A stretch of DNA of 64,000 nt from Streptomyces formicae (GTDB lineage: Bacteria > Actinomycetota > Actinomycetes > Streptomycetales > Streptomycetaceae), in contig NZ_CP022685.1 of assembly GCF_002556545.1 (NCBI RefSeq), forward strand, positions 7,976,001 through 8,040,000, written 5' to 3'. Shown here in pieces: positions 25,362 through 33,969 of the stretch (position 1 is its first letter; each line of letters begins with the position of its first letter). The position numbers and the translations under genes are program-made. Under the pieces are notes generated by a model that ran no database searches, was not told where the DNA came from, and worked only from the letters and a program-made list of their open reading frames with translations.

Positions 25362-25954
25362 GAGGGACGCTCCCCGATGAGTGCGAAGGGTTCCATGCCG
25401 CCGAACGGTTCGAGTCCGACGTCCTCGCGCGGCGGCCCCGAGCGGGCCAGGGCCAGCGCCTCCGCGCGGTCCTTGGGCGTGGGTCCGGGCAGCGAGGCGC
25501 AGACGGCGTCGAGGACGGCGGCGTACGGCGTGCCGAAGTCGGTCAGGGCCAGGCGGAGGAGTTCGATGCCGCTGCGGTTCTCGGTGAGCAGCACCGGGCC
25601 CGCGTGCGCGGAGAACTCCAGGACCGCGGGCAGGAAGTCCGGCAGCTCCTCGCCGCTGAACTCCAGGCCGTGCTCGCGGTAGACCTCCTTGAAGCGCACC
25701 AGGGCCATGCCGCGCCGCCGGGTGTCGCCGTCCCGCCACCAGCTCAGATAGAGGCTGTGCCGGTTCTTGAAGTCGAAGACCTGGACGTAGTGCGCGGCAA
25801 GCTCGCGCTGCCCTGTCGACTCGGCGTGGTCCAGGAAGCAGGTCAGCTCCGCGGGCGCCGCCGCCCTCAGCAGCGGAAGCCGCGCGCGGAACTCGTCGTC
25901 CGGATAGGCCAGGCAGAGCGCCGCCGCCTGGTAGAGCACCGCGTGGCGCGTCAC
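25358..25954 (-). CDS. narJ: Nitrate reductase molybdenum cofactor assembly chaperone
   Basis: A 198-residue cytosolic chaperone needed to load molybdenum cofactor and iron-sulfur clusters into NarG before membrane docking; it is not part of the final enzyme. Family marks are LYQAAALCLAYPDDEFRARL near the start, HYVQVFDFKNRHSLYLSWW in the centre and ELPDFLPAVLEFSA. It starts at GTG 25954, which overlaps the narH stop by GTGA, and ends in a 4-bp overlap with narI, so all four genes are translationally chained. Confidence 0.95.
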   Translation of the reverse strand: MTRHAVLYQAAALCLAYPDDEFRARLPLLRAAAPAELTCFLDHAESTGQRELAAHYVQVFDFKNRHSLYLSWWRDGDTRRRGMALVRFKEVYREHGLEFSGEELPDFLPAVLEFSAHAGPVLLTENRSGIELLRLALTDFGTPYAAVLDAVCASLPGPTPKDRAEALALARSGPPREDVGLEPFGGMEPFALIGERPS

Positions 25955-27606
25955 TTGTCGTCCTCCCTGGCCGCGTGGGCCTCCTCGGCCGCGCTCGGCT
26001 GTTCGTCGGCGGTCTGCCGGGCCCGCAGCGCGTGGAAGTTCTCGATGGTCACCAGCGGCAGCTGCTTGCGTCCCGAGTCCTGCCCGAAGGGGCCCTCGCC
26101 GCCCATGCCGGGCCCGTCCTCGTAGTCGAGGCTGCACGAGTCGGGCAGCGCCGACTCCTCCAGGCGCCGGGCGTCGCCGACCGCGGCGGTGGGGATGACG
26201 TACCGGTCCTCGTACTTGGCGATGGCGAGCAGCCGGTACATCTCCTCGATCTCCCGCGCCGACATGCCCACCGAATGGGCGACCGAACTGTCGGGCGTGT
26301 CCCCGAGGTTGATGGCCCGCATGTGCGCCCGCATCGCCGCGAGCTTCTCGAGCGAGGAGCGCACCGGGCCGACGTCACCGGCCGTGAAGATCTCCGCGAG
26401 GTATTCGAGGGGGATGCGCAGGGTGTCGATCGCGCCGAAGAGGTTGTCCAGGTCCTCGCCGTCGTGGCCGGTCTCGCTCAGCGCGTCCACCACGGGGGAG
26501 AGCGGCGGGATGTACCAGACCATCGGCATCGTGCGGTACTCCGGGTGCAGCGGAAGCGCCACCTTGTACGTGCTGATCAGCGCGTGCACCGGGGAGCGGC
26601 GGGCCGCCTCCAGCCAGTCGTAGGAGATCCCCGAGCGCTCGGCGTCCCTGCGCACCTCGGGGTCGTCCGGATCGAGGAAGACCCCCAACTGGGCCTCGTA
26701 CAACTTGTGTTCGTCCGGCTCCGAGGCCGCAGCCGTCACCTTGTCGGGGTCGTAGAGGATCACCCCGAGGTAGCGCAGGCGCCCCACGCAGGTCTCCGAG
26801 CAGACGGTGGGCAGGCCCACCTCGACGCGTGGATAGCACATCGTGCACTTCTCGGCCTTGCCGGTGCGGTGGTTGAAGTACACCTTCTTGTACGGGCAGC
26901 CCGTCACGCACTTGCGCCAGCCGCGGCAGTGGTCCTGGTCGACCAGGACGATGCCGTCCTCCTCGCGCTTGTACATCGCGCCGGACGGGCAGGACGCCAC
27001 GCACGCCGGGTTCAGACAGTGCTCGCAGATCCGCGGCAGATAGAACATGAAGGTCTGCTCGAAGGTGAACTTCACTTTGTCGGCGGCCTGTTGGCGGGTC
27101 TTGGCGACCATCGGGTCCAGGTCGCCGTGCTCGGTGGCGCCGCCGAGGTTGTCGTCCCAGTTCGACGACCACTCGATCTTTATCGGCTTGCCGGAGATCA
27201 GCGAGCGCGGTTCGGCCACCGGGTAGTCGTCGCCGAGCGGGGCGTCGGTGAGGTTCTTGTACTCGTACGTCCAGGGCTCGTAGTAGTCCTTGATCTCCGG
27301 CAGCTTGGGGTTGGAGAAGATCTCCAGGAGGGACTTGATCCGCCCGCCGTTCTTCAGCTTGAGCGCGCCGCGCTTGTTCAGCTCCCAGCCGCCGCGCCAC
27401 TTCTCCTGGTCCTCGTAGCGGCGCGGATAACCCTGGCCAGGGCGGGTCTCGACGTTGTTGAACCAGACGTACTCCATGCCGTCGCGGTTGGTCCACGCCT
27501 GCTTGCAGGTGACCGAACAGGTGTGACACCCGATGCACTTGTCGAGGTTCATCACCATCGCGATCTGCGCCATCACACGTCGTTGGGTGGCTTCGCCACG
27601 GGGCAT
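25951..27606 (-). CDS. narH: Respiratory nitrate reductase beta subunit
   Basis: A 551-residue iron-sulfur protein carrying electrons from NarI haems to NarG. Four cysteine clusters are intact: CIGCHTCSVTCKQAW, CEHCLNPACVASCPSG, CRGWRKCVTGCP (the Trp marks the 3Fe-4S site) and CTMC with VCSETCVGR. Start chosen at ATG 27606: it has AGGAGGT upstream and forms TGATG with the narG stop. The ATG at 27573 (MAQIAMVMN), often annotated, has no ribosome site here. A 70-residue hydrophilic tail follows the core. Confidence 0.95.
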   Translation of the reverse strand: MPRGEATQRRVMAQIAMVMNLDKCIGCHTCSVTCKQAWTNRDGMEYVWFNNVETRPGQGYPRRYEDQEKWRGGWELNKRGALKLKNGGRIKSLLEIFSNPKLPEIKDYYEPWTYEYKNLTDAPLGDDYPVAEPRSLISGKPIKIEWSSNWDDNLGGATEHGDLDPMVAKTRQQAADKVKFTFEQTFMFYLPRICEHCLNPACVASCPSGAMYKREEDGIVLVDQDHCRGWRKCVTGCPYKKVYFNHRTGKAEKCTMCYPRVEVGLPTVCSETCVGRLRYLGVILYDPDKVTAAASEPDEHKLYEAQLGVFLDPDDPEVRRDAERSGISYDWLEAARRSPVHALISTYKVALPLHPEYRTMPMVWYIPPLSPVVDALSETGHDGEDLDNLFGAIDTLRIPLEYLAEIFTAGDVGPVRSSLEKLAAMRAHMRAINLGDTPDSSVAHSVGMSAREIEEMYRLLAIAKYEDRYVIPTAAVGDARRLEESALPDSCSLDYEDGPGMGGEGPFGQDSGRKQLPLVTIENFHALRARQTADEQPSAAEEAHAAREDDK

Positions 27607-30600
27607 CAGTACTGCACCTCCTGGCTGCGGCGGCGGATGACCGTCACCTCGTCGCGCTGGTTGCCCGTCGGGCCCAGGTAGTTGAACGCCCACGACAACT
27701 GCGCGTAACCGCCGATGAGATGGGACGGTTTGAGGATGAGCCGGGTCAGCGAGTTGTGGATGCCGCCGCGCTTTCCCGTGGTCTCCGTCTTGGGGACGTT
27801 CACCGTGCGCTCCTGCGCGTGGTGCATGTAGACCGTGCCCGCGGGCATCCGGTGCGAGACGATCGCGCGCGCCACCACCACGCCGTTCCTGTTGACCGCC
27901 TCGATCCAGTCGTTGTCCCTGACGCCGATCGCTTCGGCGTCCTGCGGCGCCATCCAGATGCACTGGCCGCCGCGCGAGAGCGAGAGCATGAACAGGTTGT
28001 CCTGGTACTCGGAGTGGATCGACCACTTGTTGTGCGGCGTGAGGTAACGGACCGTCACCTCCTTCTCGCCGTCCGGCCCCAGGCGCGGTTCGTTGAAGAG
28101 CCGGTTCATGTCCAGGGGCGGCCGGTAGACAGGCATCGCCTCGCCCAGTTCGTGCATCCAGTCGTGGTCGATGAAGAAGTGCTGGCGTCCGGTGAGGGTG
28201 TGCCAGGGCTTGAGGTGCTCGGTGTTGAGCGTGAAGGCCGTGTAGCGGCGCCCGCCCGACTCGCTGCCGCTCCACTCCGGCGAGGTGATCACGGGGACGG
28301 GGGCGGCCTGCGTGTCCGCGTACGTGATGCGCTTGCCCTCGTGCTCGGCGGCGAGGTGCGCCATCTCCTGGCCCGTGCGCGCCTCGAGGGTGTGGAAGCC
28401 CTGTGTGGCGAGGCGCCCGTTGGTCGTGCCGGACAGGGCGAGGATGGTGTTGGCCGCCTTCACCGCGGTGTCCAGGGCGGGCCGTCCTGCGGCGGGACCG
28501 CCGCGTACGACGCCGTTGCGCTCCTTGAGTTCCTCGACCTCCTGGTCGGGGTGGAAGGAGATGCCCTTGACCGGCAGCCCGAGCTTCTCCACGAGCGGCC
28601 CGAGCGAGGCGAACTTCGCGCCGATCGCGGTGTAGTCGCGCTCCACGACCGCCAGGTTCGGCATGGTCCTGCCGGGGATCGCCTCGCACTCGCCCTTGCG
28701 CCAGTCCAGGACGACCCCGCCGGGCTGCGCGGTCTCGCCGATTGTGTCGTGCTGGAGCGCGGTGGCGACGACGTCCTTGCGTACGCCGAGGTGGTCGACC
28801 GAGAGTTCGCTCAGCCGGTCGGCGATCACGCGGAAGGTGTCGAAGTCGGTGCGGGCCTGCCAGGGCGGGTCGACGGCCGGGGTGAAGGAGTGCACGTAGG
28901 GGTGCATGTCCGTGGTCGAGAGGTCGTGCTTCTCGTACCAGGTGGCGGCCGGGAGCACCACGTCGGAGAGCAGCGTCGACGAGGTCTGGCGGAAGTCGAG
29001 CGAGACGAGCAGGTCCAGCTTGCCCTCGGGGGCCTCGGCACGCCACGTCACCGTGGAGGGGCGCTCGTGCGGGGCCGCTTCCTCGGCGCGCAGCGAGGAG
29101 TGCGTGCCGAGCAGGTGTTTGGTGAAGTACTCGGCGCCCTTGGCGGAGGAGCCGAGGAGGTTGGCGCGCCACAGGGTGAGGACGCGCGGCCAGTTCTCCG
29201 GCGCGTCGGGGTCCTCGCAGGCGAACTTGAGGGTGCCCGCCTTGAGTTCGTCCACGACGTTGGCGACCGGGTCGCTCGTGGTGTCGCCGAGGTCGAGGGA
29301 GTTGCGGTCGAACGTCGGGTACGACGGCATCCAGCCGGAGCGTGCCGAGAGCGCCAGGCAGTCGGCGCCCGTCATGCCCGTGAACCGGCCCTCGCCAAGC
29401 GGCGAGGCGAGCACGTCCGCCGCGAACTTGTCGTAGCGCCACTGGTCGGTGTTGAGGAACCAGTACGCGGCGCCGATCATCTGGCGCGGCGGCCTGCTCC
29501 AGTCGTTGGCGCTCGCGAGCGTCGCCCAGCCGGTGGAAGGACGGCACTTCTCCTGCCCCACGTAGTGCGCCCAGCCGCCGCCGTTGCGGCCCTGACAGCC
29601 GGTGAGCTGGAGCAGCGCGAGGAAGGCGCGGTAGATCGTCTCGGAGTGGAACCAGTGGTTGGTGCCCGCGCCCATCAGGATCATGCAGCGGCCGCGTGAC
29701 TTCTCCGCCGTCCGCGCGAACTCCCGCGCGATCTTCACGCACTTTGCGGCGGGGACGGAGGTGTGCGCCTCCTGCCAGGCGGGCGTGCCGGGCGCTTCGG
29801 CGTCCTCGTAGGACGCGGGCCACTCGCCGGGCAGCCCCTCGCGCGCCACGCCGTACTGCGCGAGCAGCAGGTCGAAGACCGTCGTGACGAGCGGTCCGTC
29901 CTGCCCGCCGAGCCGCGTGGCGGGAACGCCGCGACGCACCACCTCGCCGCGCCCCTGTCCGTGCGTGCCGCCCTCGGTGTCGAAGCGCGGCAGCAGCACC
30001 TCGGTGCCCGCCGCGACGTCGGAGCCGTGCAGGGTCAGGACCGGCTCGATGTCGCCGAGTTCGAGGTTCCACCTGCCCTTGCCCGACTCGGTCCAGCGGA
30101 AGCCGAGCGAGCCGTTGGGGACGGCGGGCCGCCCGGTGTTCTCGTCGAGCACGGCCGTCTTCCACTCGCCGCCCTCGCCGTCCTCGCCGAGGTCGGTGGC
30201 GCGCAGGAACTTCGAGGGGACGTACGCCCCGTCGCGCTCGGTCAGCGTCACCAGGAAGGGCAGGTCGGTGAACTTCCGTACGTAGTCCGTGAAGAAGTCC
30301 GTCCGCCGGTCGACGAAGAACTCCTTGAGGATCACGTGCCCCATCGCGATGGCGAGCGCCCCGTCGGTGCCCGGGTGCGGATGCAGCCACTCGTCGGCGA
30401 ACTTGGCGTTGTCGGCGTAGTCGGGCGCGACGACCACGACCTTCTGGCCCCGGTAGCGCGCCTCCGCCATCCAGTGCGCGTCGGGCGTCCGCGTCACCGG
30501 GACGTTCGAGCCCCACATCATCAGATACGCGGCGTCCCACCAGTCGCCGGACTCCGGCACGTCGGTCTGGTCGCCGAAGACCTGCGGCGAGGCCACCGGG

Positions 30601-31289
30601 AGATCCGCGTACCAGTCGTAGAACGACAGCATCGGCGCGCCGATGAGCCCCATGAAGCGGGCGCCGGCCGCGTGCGACACCATCGACATCGCGGGGATGG
30701 GGGAGAAGCCCGCGACGCGGTCGGGGCCGTACGTCTTGATGGTGTGGACGTGCGCGGCCGCGATGATCTCGACGGCCTCGTCCCACGTCGCCCGCACCAG
30801 ACCGCCCTTGCCCCGCGCCCGCTGGTAGCGCGCCCGGCGTTCGGGGTCGCCCTGGATGTCGGCCCAGGCAAGGACGGGATCCCCGAGCCGGGACTTCGCC
30901 TCGCGGTACATCTCCAGGAGCACGCCGCGCAGATACGGGTAGCGGACGCGGGTGGGGGAGTACGTGTACCAGGAGAACGCGGCGCCCCGTGGGCAGCCGC
31001 GCGGCTCGTACTCGGGGCGGTCGGGGCCCACGCTCGGATAGTCCGTCTGCTGGGTCTCCCAGGTGATGATGCCGTCCTTGACGTACACCTTCCAGCGGCA
31101 GGAGCCGGTGCAGTTCACGCCGTGCGTGGAGTTCACGACCTTGTCGTGGCTCCACCGGTCGCGGTAGAAGGCGTCCGCGTCCCGGCCCCCGGTGAGCCCG
31201 ATGCTGTGCAGGTCGGGGGCGGTGGTGCCGCGCCGGAAGAACTTGCCCGCCCGCAACAGGGCGGCGGCGGGCTCGGTCGTCTCTGTCAC
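27606..31289 (-). CDS. narG: Respiratory nitrate reductase alpha (catalytic) subunit
   Basis: The 1227-residue molybdenum enzyme reducing nitrate to nitrite on the inner face of the membrane. The N-terminal FS0 4Fe-4S site is HGVNCTGSCRWKVYVKDG (one His, cysteines after). The molybdenum Asp lies in SFYDWYADLPVASPQ, near QTDVPESGDWWDAAYLM. No Tat leader is seen beyond the usual NarG start, in line with a cytosol-facing subunit. The GTG at 31289 has GGGAG 7 nt upstream and starts TETTEPAAALLRAGKFFRR. No nitrate transporter or two-component genes adjoin the operon here. Confidence 0.96.
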   Translation of the reverse strand: MTETTEPAAALLRAGKFFRRGTTAPDLHSIGLTGGRDADAFYRDRWSHDKVVNSTHGVNCTGSCRWKVYVKDGIITWETQQTDYPSVGPDRPEYEPRGCPRGAAFSWYTYSPTRVRYPYLRGVLLEMYREAKSRLGDPVLAWADIQGDPERRARYQRARGKGGLVRATWDEAVEIIAAAHVHTIKTYGPDRVAGFSPIPAMSMVSHAAGARFMGLIGAPMLSFYDWYADLPVASPQVFGDQTDVPESGDWWDAAYLMMWGSNVPVTRTPDAHWMAEARYRGQKVVVVAPDYADNAKFADEWLHPHPGTDGALAIAMGHVILKEFFVDRRTDFFTDYVRKFTDLPFLVTLTERDGAYVPSKFLRATDLGEDGEGGEWKTAVLDENTGRPAVPNGSLGFRWTESGKGRWNLELGDIEPVLTLHGSDVAAGTEVLLPRFDTEGGTHGQGRGEVVRRGVPATRLGGQDGPLVTTVFDLLLAQYGVAREGLPGEWPASYEDAEAPGTPAWQEAHTSVPAAKCVKIAREFARTAEKSRGRCMILMGAGTNHWFHSETIYRAFLALLQLTGCQGRNGGGWAHYVGQEKCRPSTGWATLASANDWSRPPRQMIGAAYWFLNTDQWRYDKFAADVLASPLGEGRFTGMTGADCLALSARSGWMPSYPTFDRNSLDLGDTTSDPVANVVDELKAGTLKFACEDPDAPENWPRVLTLWRANLLGSSAKGAEYFTKHLLGTHSSLRAEEAAPHERPSTVTWRAEAPEGKLDLLVSLDFRQTSSTLLSDVVLPAATWYEKHDLSTTDMHPYVHSFTPAVDPPWQARTDFDTFRVIADRLSELSVDHLGVRKDVVATALQHDTIGETAQPGGVVLDWRKGECEAIPGRTMPNLAVVERDYTAIGAKFASLGPLVEKLGLPVKGISFHPDQEVEELKERNGVVRGGPAAGRPALDTAVKAANTILALSGTTNGRLATQGFHTLEARTGQEMAHLAAEHEGKRITYADTQAAPVPVITSPEWSGSESGGRRYTAFTLNTEHLKPWHTLTGRQHFFIDHDWMHELGEAMPVYRPPLDMNRLFNEPRLGPDGEKEVTVRYLTPHNKWSIHSEYQDNLFMLSLSRGGQCIWMAPQDAEAIGVRDNDWIEAVNRNGVVVARAIVSHRMPAGTVYMHHAQERTVNVPKTETTGKRGGIHNSLTRLILKPSHLIGGYAQLSWAFNYLGPTGNQRDEVTVIRRRSQEVQY

Positions 31290-31396
31290 CGTGGAGCTCC
31301 CTAGGTCTGCCTTCCCACGAACGTAGGCGCGGGTGACAGCGAGCACCTGTCGGCAGCGGCCGTACGGGTTGTGGGGGAGGGGCGGGGGCCGCCGCA

Positions 31397-31421
31397 TTAC
31401 CCGTGACGTAATCGACCACCC
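31397..31421 (-). promoter_or_regulatory. Possible narG promoter with SigB-like element and palindrome
   Basis: On the minus strand GGGT (31421-31418), a 15-nt spacer and GGGTAA (31402-31397) resemble a SigB-type promoter about 110 nt before narG. The same place holds TTAC-N7-GTAA (31397-31411), a short palindrome that could be a regulator site. No clear FNR/CRP box is seen. Confidence 0.35.
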
Positions 31422-31525
31422 GCAGCGAGCCCGGGAGAGTGGTCCCACCGGATCCGGTCCGGCGCACTCCGGCCCGGATCCGGGACCAGGAACCGCCCCT
31501 TCCCCTGTATGGAGGCTGATCCCCC

Positions 31526-31948
31526 ATGTCCGCGTTCCAGCTCACCGCCCTGGCCCGCACCACCGACCCGCGGACGATGCTGCGCCGCTTCCTCGCCCTC
31601 GACGCGGTCGTGACCGCGGGCAACGGGCTCGCCTACGCCGCCGCGTCGGGACCCCTCGGACGCTTCCTCGGCGTCGACGCGGGGCTGCTGCTCACCCTCG
31701 GCGTCTTCCTGACCCTGTACGCCGCGGGCGTCGGCTTCCTCGCCGCGCGCAAGAGTCCGCCGGTCCTGCCCGTCCGGGCGGTGATCGAGCTGAACGCGGC
31801 CTGGGCGGTGCTCAGCTTCGTCGCCCTCGCGATCTGGCTCTCGCCCGGCACGGCGGGCGCCGTGTGGATCCCGTTGCAGGCCGTCACGGTCGGCGGTTTC
31901 GCCGCGCTCCAGTACGCGGCGCTACGCACCACGCGGGCCGGGCGCTAG
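31526..31948 (+). CDS. Small four-helix membrane protein (hypothetical)
   Basis: A 140-residue integral membrane protein. Hydrophobic segments lie at about 22-45 (FLALDAVVTAGNGLAYAA), 51-72 (LLLTLGVFLTLYAAGVGFLA), 83-103 (VIELNAAWAVLSFVALAIWL) and 108-128 (AVWIPLQAVTVGGFAALQY). I recall similar unnamed actinobacterial proteins with the LRRFLALDAVVT start but know no function. ATG 31526 follows GGAGG by about 10 nt. It ends in a 4-bp overlap with the convergent regulator gene, and the two TAG stops share one CTAG. Confidence 0.7.
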   Translation: MSAFQLTALARTTDPRTMLRRFLALDAVVTAGNGLAYAAASGPLGRFLGVDAGLLLTLGVFLTLYAAGVGFLAARKSPPVLPVRAVIELNAAWAVLSFVALAIWLSPGTAGAVWIPLQAVTVGGFAALQYAALRTTRAGR

Positions 31949-32787
31949 GACATCATCGACTGGAGGTACTTCGACGTCGCCGGGTCGGCCGGGAGCAGTG
32001 TCTCGATGGCCAGCTCGGCGACCGTCACGTCCATCGGGGTGTTGAACGTCGAGATGGACGAGATGAAGGAGAGGACCTGGCCCTCGTGCTCGACGCGCAG
32101 GGGCAGCGCGAAGTACGGCACGTCCGTGTCGGCGTCGAAGGCGTCGACCCCCGGGTCCGCCACCGGATAGGCGGCCACCTCGTCGTACACGGCACGCAGC
32201 GCGTCGGAGCGCTGCAGCGCGATCTGCCGCTCCATCTGGTGCAGCAGGTGCCCGCGCCACTCCCGCAGATTGCGGATCCGCGGGGCGAGGCCCTCCGGGT
32301 GGAGGGTGAGCCGCATCGCGTTCAGCGGCTGCGCCGCGAGGAGGTGCTCGGGCAGGCCGTCGAGCAGCGCGGCGAGACCGCGGTTCGCCGCGATCACGTC
32401 GTACGTCGCGTCGACGACCAGCGCCGGATACGGCTCGTAGCCGGTCAGGAGCCGGTCGAGGCTCTCGCGCAGCGCGCCCATCGACGGGTCGTCCAGCGGG
32501 GTCTCGCGGAAGCGCGGCGCGTAACCGGCGGACAGGAGCAGGGAGTTGCGCTCGCGCATCGGTACGTCGAGGTGCTCGGCGAGCCGGAGCAGGAACTCCT
32601 CGCTCGGCCGCGACCTGCCGGTCTCCACGAAGCTGATGTGCCGTGCCGACGAATCGGCGCGCAGGGCCAGTTCCAGCTGGCTGACGCGGCGGCGCTCGCG
32701 CCAGCCGCGCAGCAGGGGGCCCACTGCGGACGTGTTCCCCCGGGCGCTGCCCCGGGCATTCCCCTTGAGGGACGCGGCGGTTGTCAT
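31945..32787 (-). CDS. XRE-type regulator with MmyB-like sensor domain
   Basis: A 280-residue DNA-binding regulator. Residues 22-78 are an XRE helix-turn-helix (GPLLRGWRERRRVSQLELAL, SSARHISFVETGRSRPSEEF). The remainder is an MmyB-like ligand domain: LLTGYEPYPALVVDATYDVI then ANRGLAALLDGL, and ADPATSKYLQSMM at the end. Such proteins in actinobacteria sense fatty-acid-like ligands and often control a neighbouring dehydrogenase; no such gene adjoins here. ATG 32787 lacks a clear ribosome site, so the mRNA may be leaderless. It is divergent from the pterin dehydratase gene by 118 bp. Confidence 0.88.
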   Translation of the reverse strand: MTTAASLKGNARGSARGNTSAVGPLLRGWRERRRVSQLELALRADSSARHISFVETGRSRPSEEFLLRLAEHLDVPMRERNSLLLSAGYAPRFRETPLDDPSMGALRESLDRLLTGYEPYPALVVDATYDVIAANRGLAALLDGLPEHLLAAQPLNAMRLTLHPEGLAPRIRNLREWRGHLLHQMERQIALQRSDALRAVYDEVAAYPVADPGVDAFDADTDVPYFALPLRVEHEGQVLSFISSISTFNTPMDVTVAELAIETLLPADPATSKYLQSMMS

Positions 32788-32905
32788 ACCTAGACGGTAA
32801 TCGAAAGCGGGTGTGGCAAGGTGAGCCGCGGACGTGCGTCGTGCCGTGCGGACCCCGGGCCTGCCGCCGTGCCGGACCCGGACGACCAGGAAGGAAGCGT
32901 GGCTC

Positions 32906-33211
32906 ATGACCCCCGAACCGCTTTCGCAGAAGGAGATCGAGGACCGGCTCGCCGAGCTGCCGGGCTGGTCGCTGGACGGCGACAGGATCGGCCGCTCGTA
33001 CCGGCTCGGCTCGCACTTCGCGGCGACCGCCCTGGTCGTCCACATCGCGCAGACCCAGGAAGAGCTCGGTCACCATTCCGACCTGACGCTCGGGTACAAC
33101 ACCGTCGCGCTGTCCGTGCACACGCACAGCGCGAACGGCGCGCTCACCGACCTCGACTTCGAACTCGCCCGCAGGGTCGAGGCGTTGGCGCCCGGCCACG
33201 GCGCGGAATGA
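32906..33211 (+). CDS. Pterin-4a-carbinolamine dehydratase
   Basis: A 101-residue enzyme that removes water from 4a-hydroxytetrahydrobiopterin during recycling of the pterin used by aromatic amino acid hydroxylases. Diagnostic residues: the paired histidines and following strand in ELGHHSDLTLGYNTVALSV, and the THSANGALTDLDFELARRVE end. Length is normal. ATG 32906 follows AAGGAAG. It overlaps the methyltransferase start as ATGA (33208-33211). No phenylalanine hydroxylase is nearby, so a general or orphan role is likely. Confidence 0.88.
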   Translation: MTPEPLSQKEIEDRLAELPGWSLDGDRIGRSYRLGSHFAATALVVHIAQTQEELGHHSDLTLGYNTVALSVHTHSANGALTDLDFELARRVEALAPGHGAE

Positions 33212-33960
33212 CGTCGATGCTCGACTACAGCAAAGAGGCCGACCGCTACGACGCGTCGCGCGGCGGCGAGCCCCGCGCGGCGGCCGCGGCGGACGCCGTC
33301 GTCGGCCTGCTGCCCCCGGACACCGCCACCCTCCTGGACGTGGCCTGCGGCACCGGCCTCGTCACGCGGCGCCTCGCCGCGCGGCCGGGCCTTCGGGTGA
33401 CCGGGGTCGACGCGGCGTACCGGATGGCCCGGATGGCGGCGGGCCGGGTGCCGGGCTCCGTGGTGCTCGGCGACAGCCGCAGCCTCCCCTTCCCCGACGG
33501 CACGTTCGACGCCGTCAGCACGGTGTGGCTGCTGCACCTGCTGTCCGGCGCCGAGGAGACGTCGGCCGTCGTCGCCGAGTGCGCGCGGGTGCTGCGGCCC
33601 GGCGGGACCCTCGTCACCACTGTCGACAAGGCCACGTCGCACGACGTGGGCAGCGACATCGACGCGGTGCTCGCGCCCCGCCCGATACGACCCGCCGTGG
33701 ACCGCGCCGAAGACGTCGAGGCGTGCGCGGCCGCGCACGGCCTCACGCCCGCGGGTCACTCCCGGTTCCGGGGCCACGGGCAGGGCCGCTCGCCCCGCTC
33801 CACGGTGGACGACCTGCGCCGCGGCTGGTTCACCCAGATCGCCCCCGAAGGGCCGCTCGCCGAGCGGTTCGCCGCGGGGCTCGCGGAACTGCCCGACCAG
33901 GAAGTGCCGCGCCCCGACCCGTGGTTCACCCTGCTGGCGTTCAGGAAGGGCGGCGGCTGA
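33208..33960 (+). CDS. Class I SAM-dependent methyltransferase
   Basis: A 250-residue small-molecule methyltransferase. Motif I is LLDVACGTGLVTRRLAAR, then GVDAAYRMARMAAGR (acidic residue binding ribose), LGDSRSLPFPDGTFDAVST (motif post-I/II) and AECARVLRPGGTLVTTVD (motif III). The YSKEADRYDASRGGEP start is the usual one for Methyltransf_11 members. It is translationally coupled to the pterin dehydratase. Product unknown. It ends 9 bp from a convergent gene with no room for a hairpin. Confidence 0.85.
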   Translation: MTSMLDYSKEADRYDASRGGEPRAAAAADAVVGLLPPDTATLLDVACGTGLVTRRLAARPGLRVTGVDAAYRMARMAAGRVPGSVVLGDSRSLPFPDGTFDAVSTVWLLHLLSGAEETSAVVAECARVLRPGGTLVTTVDKATSHDVGSDIDAVLAPRPIRPAVDRAEDVEACAAAHGLTPAGHSRFRGHGQGRSPRSTVDDLRRGWFTQIAPEGPLAERFAAGLAELPDQEVPRPDPWFTLLAFRKGGG

Positions 33961-33969
33961 CGCGCTCGG

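Noticed and set aside
25951..31623. A giant open frame that would fuse NarH to 1300 upstream residues
   Set aside because: The upstream part is the wrong-frame shadow of narG: Arg/Pro/Gly-rich, without NarG motifs. NarH proper starts at 27606 with a ribosome site.
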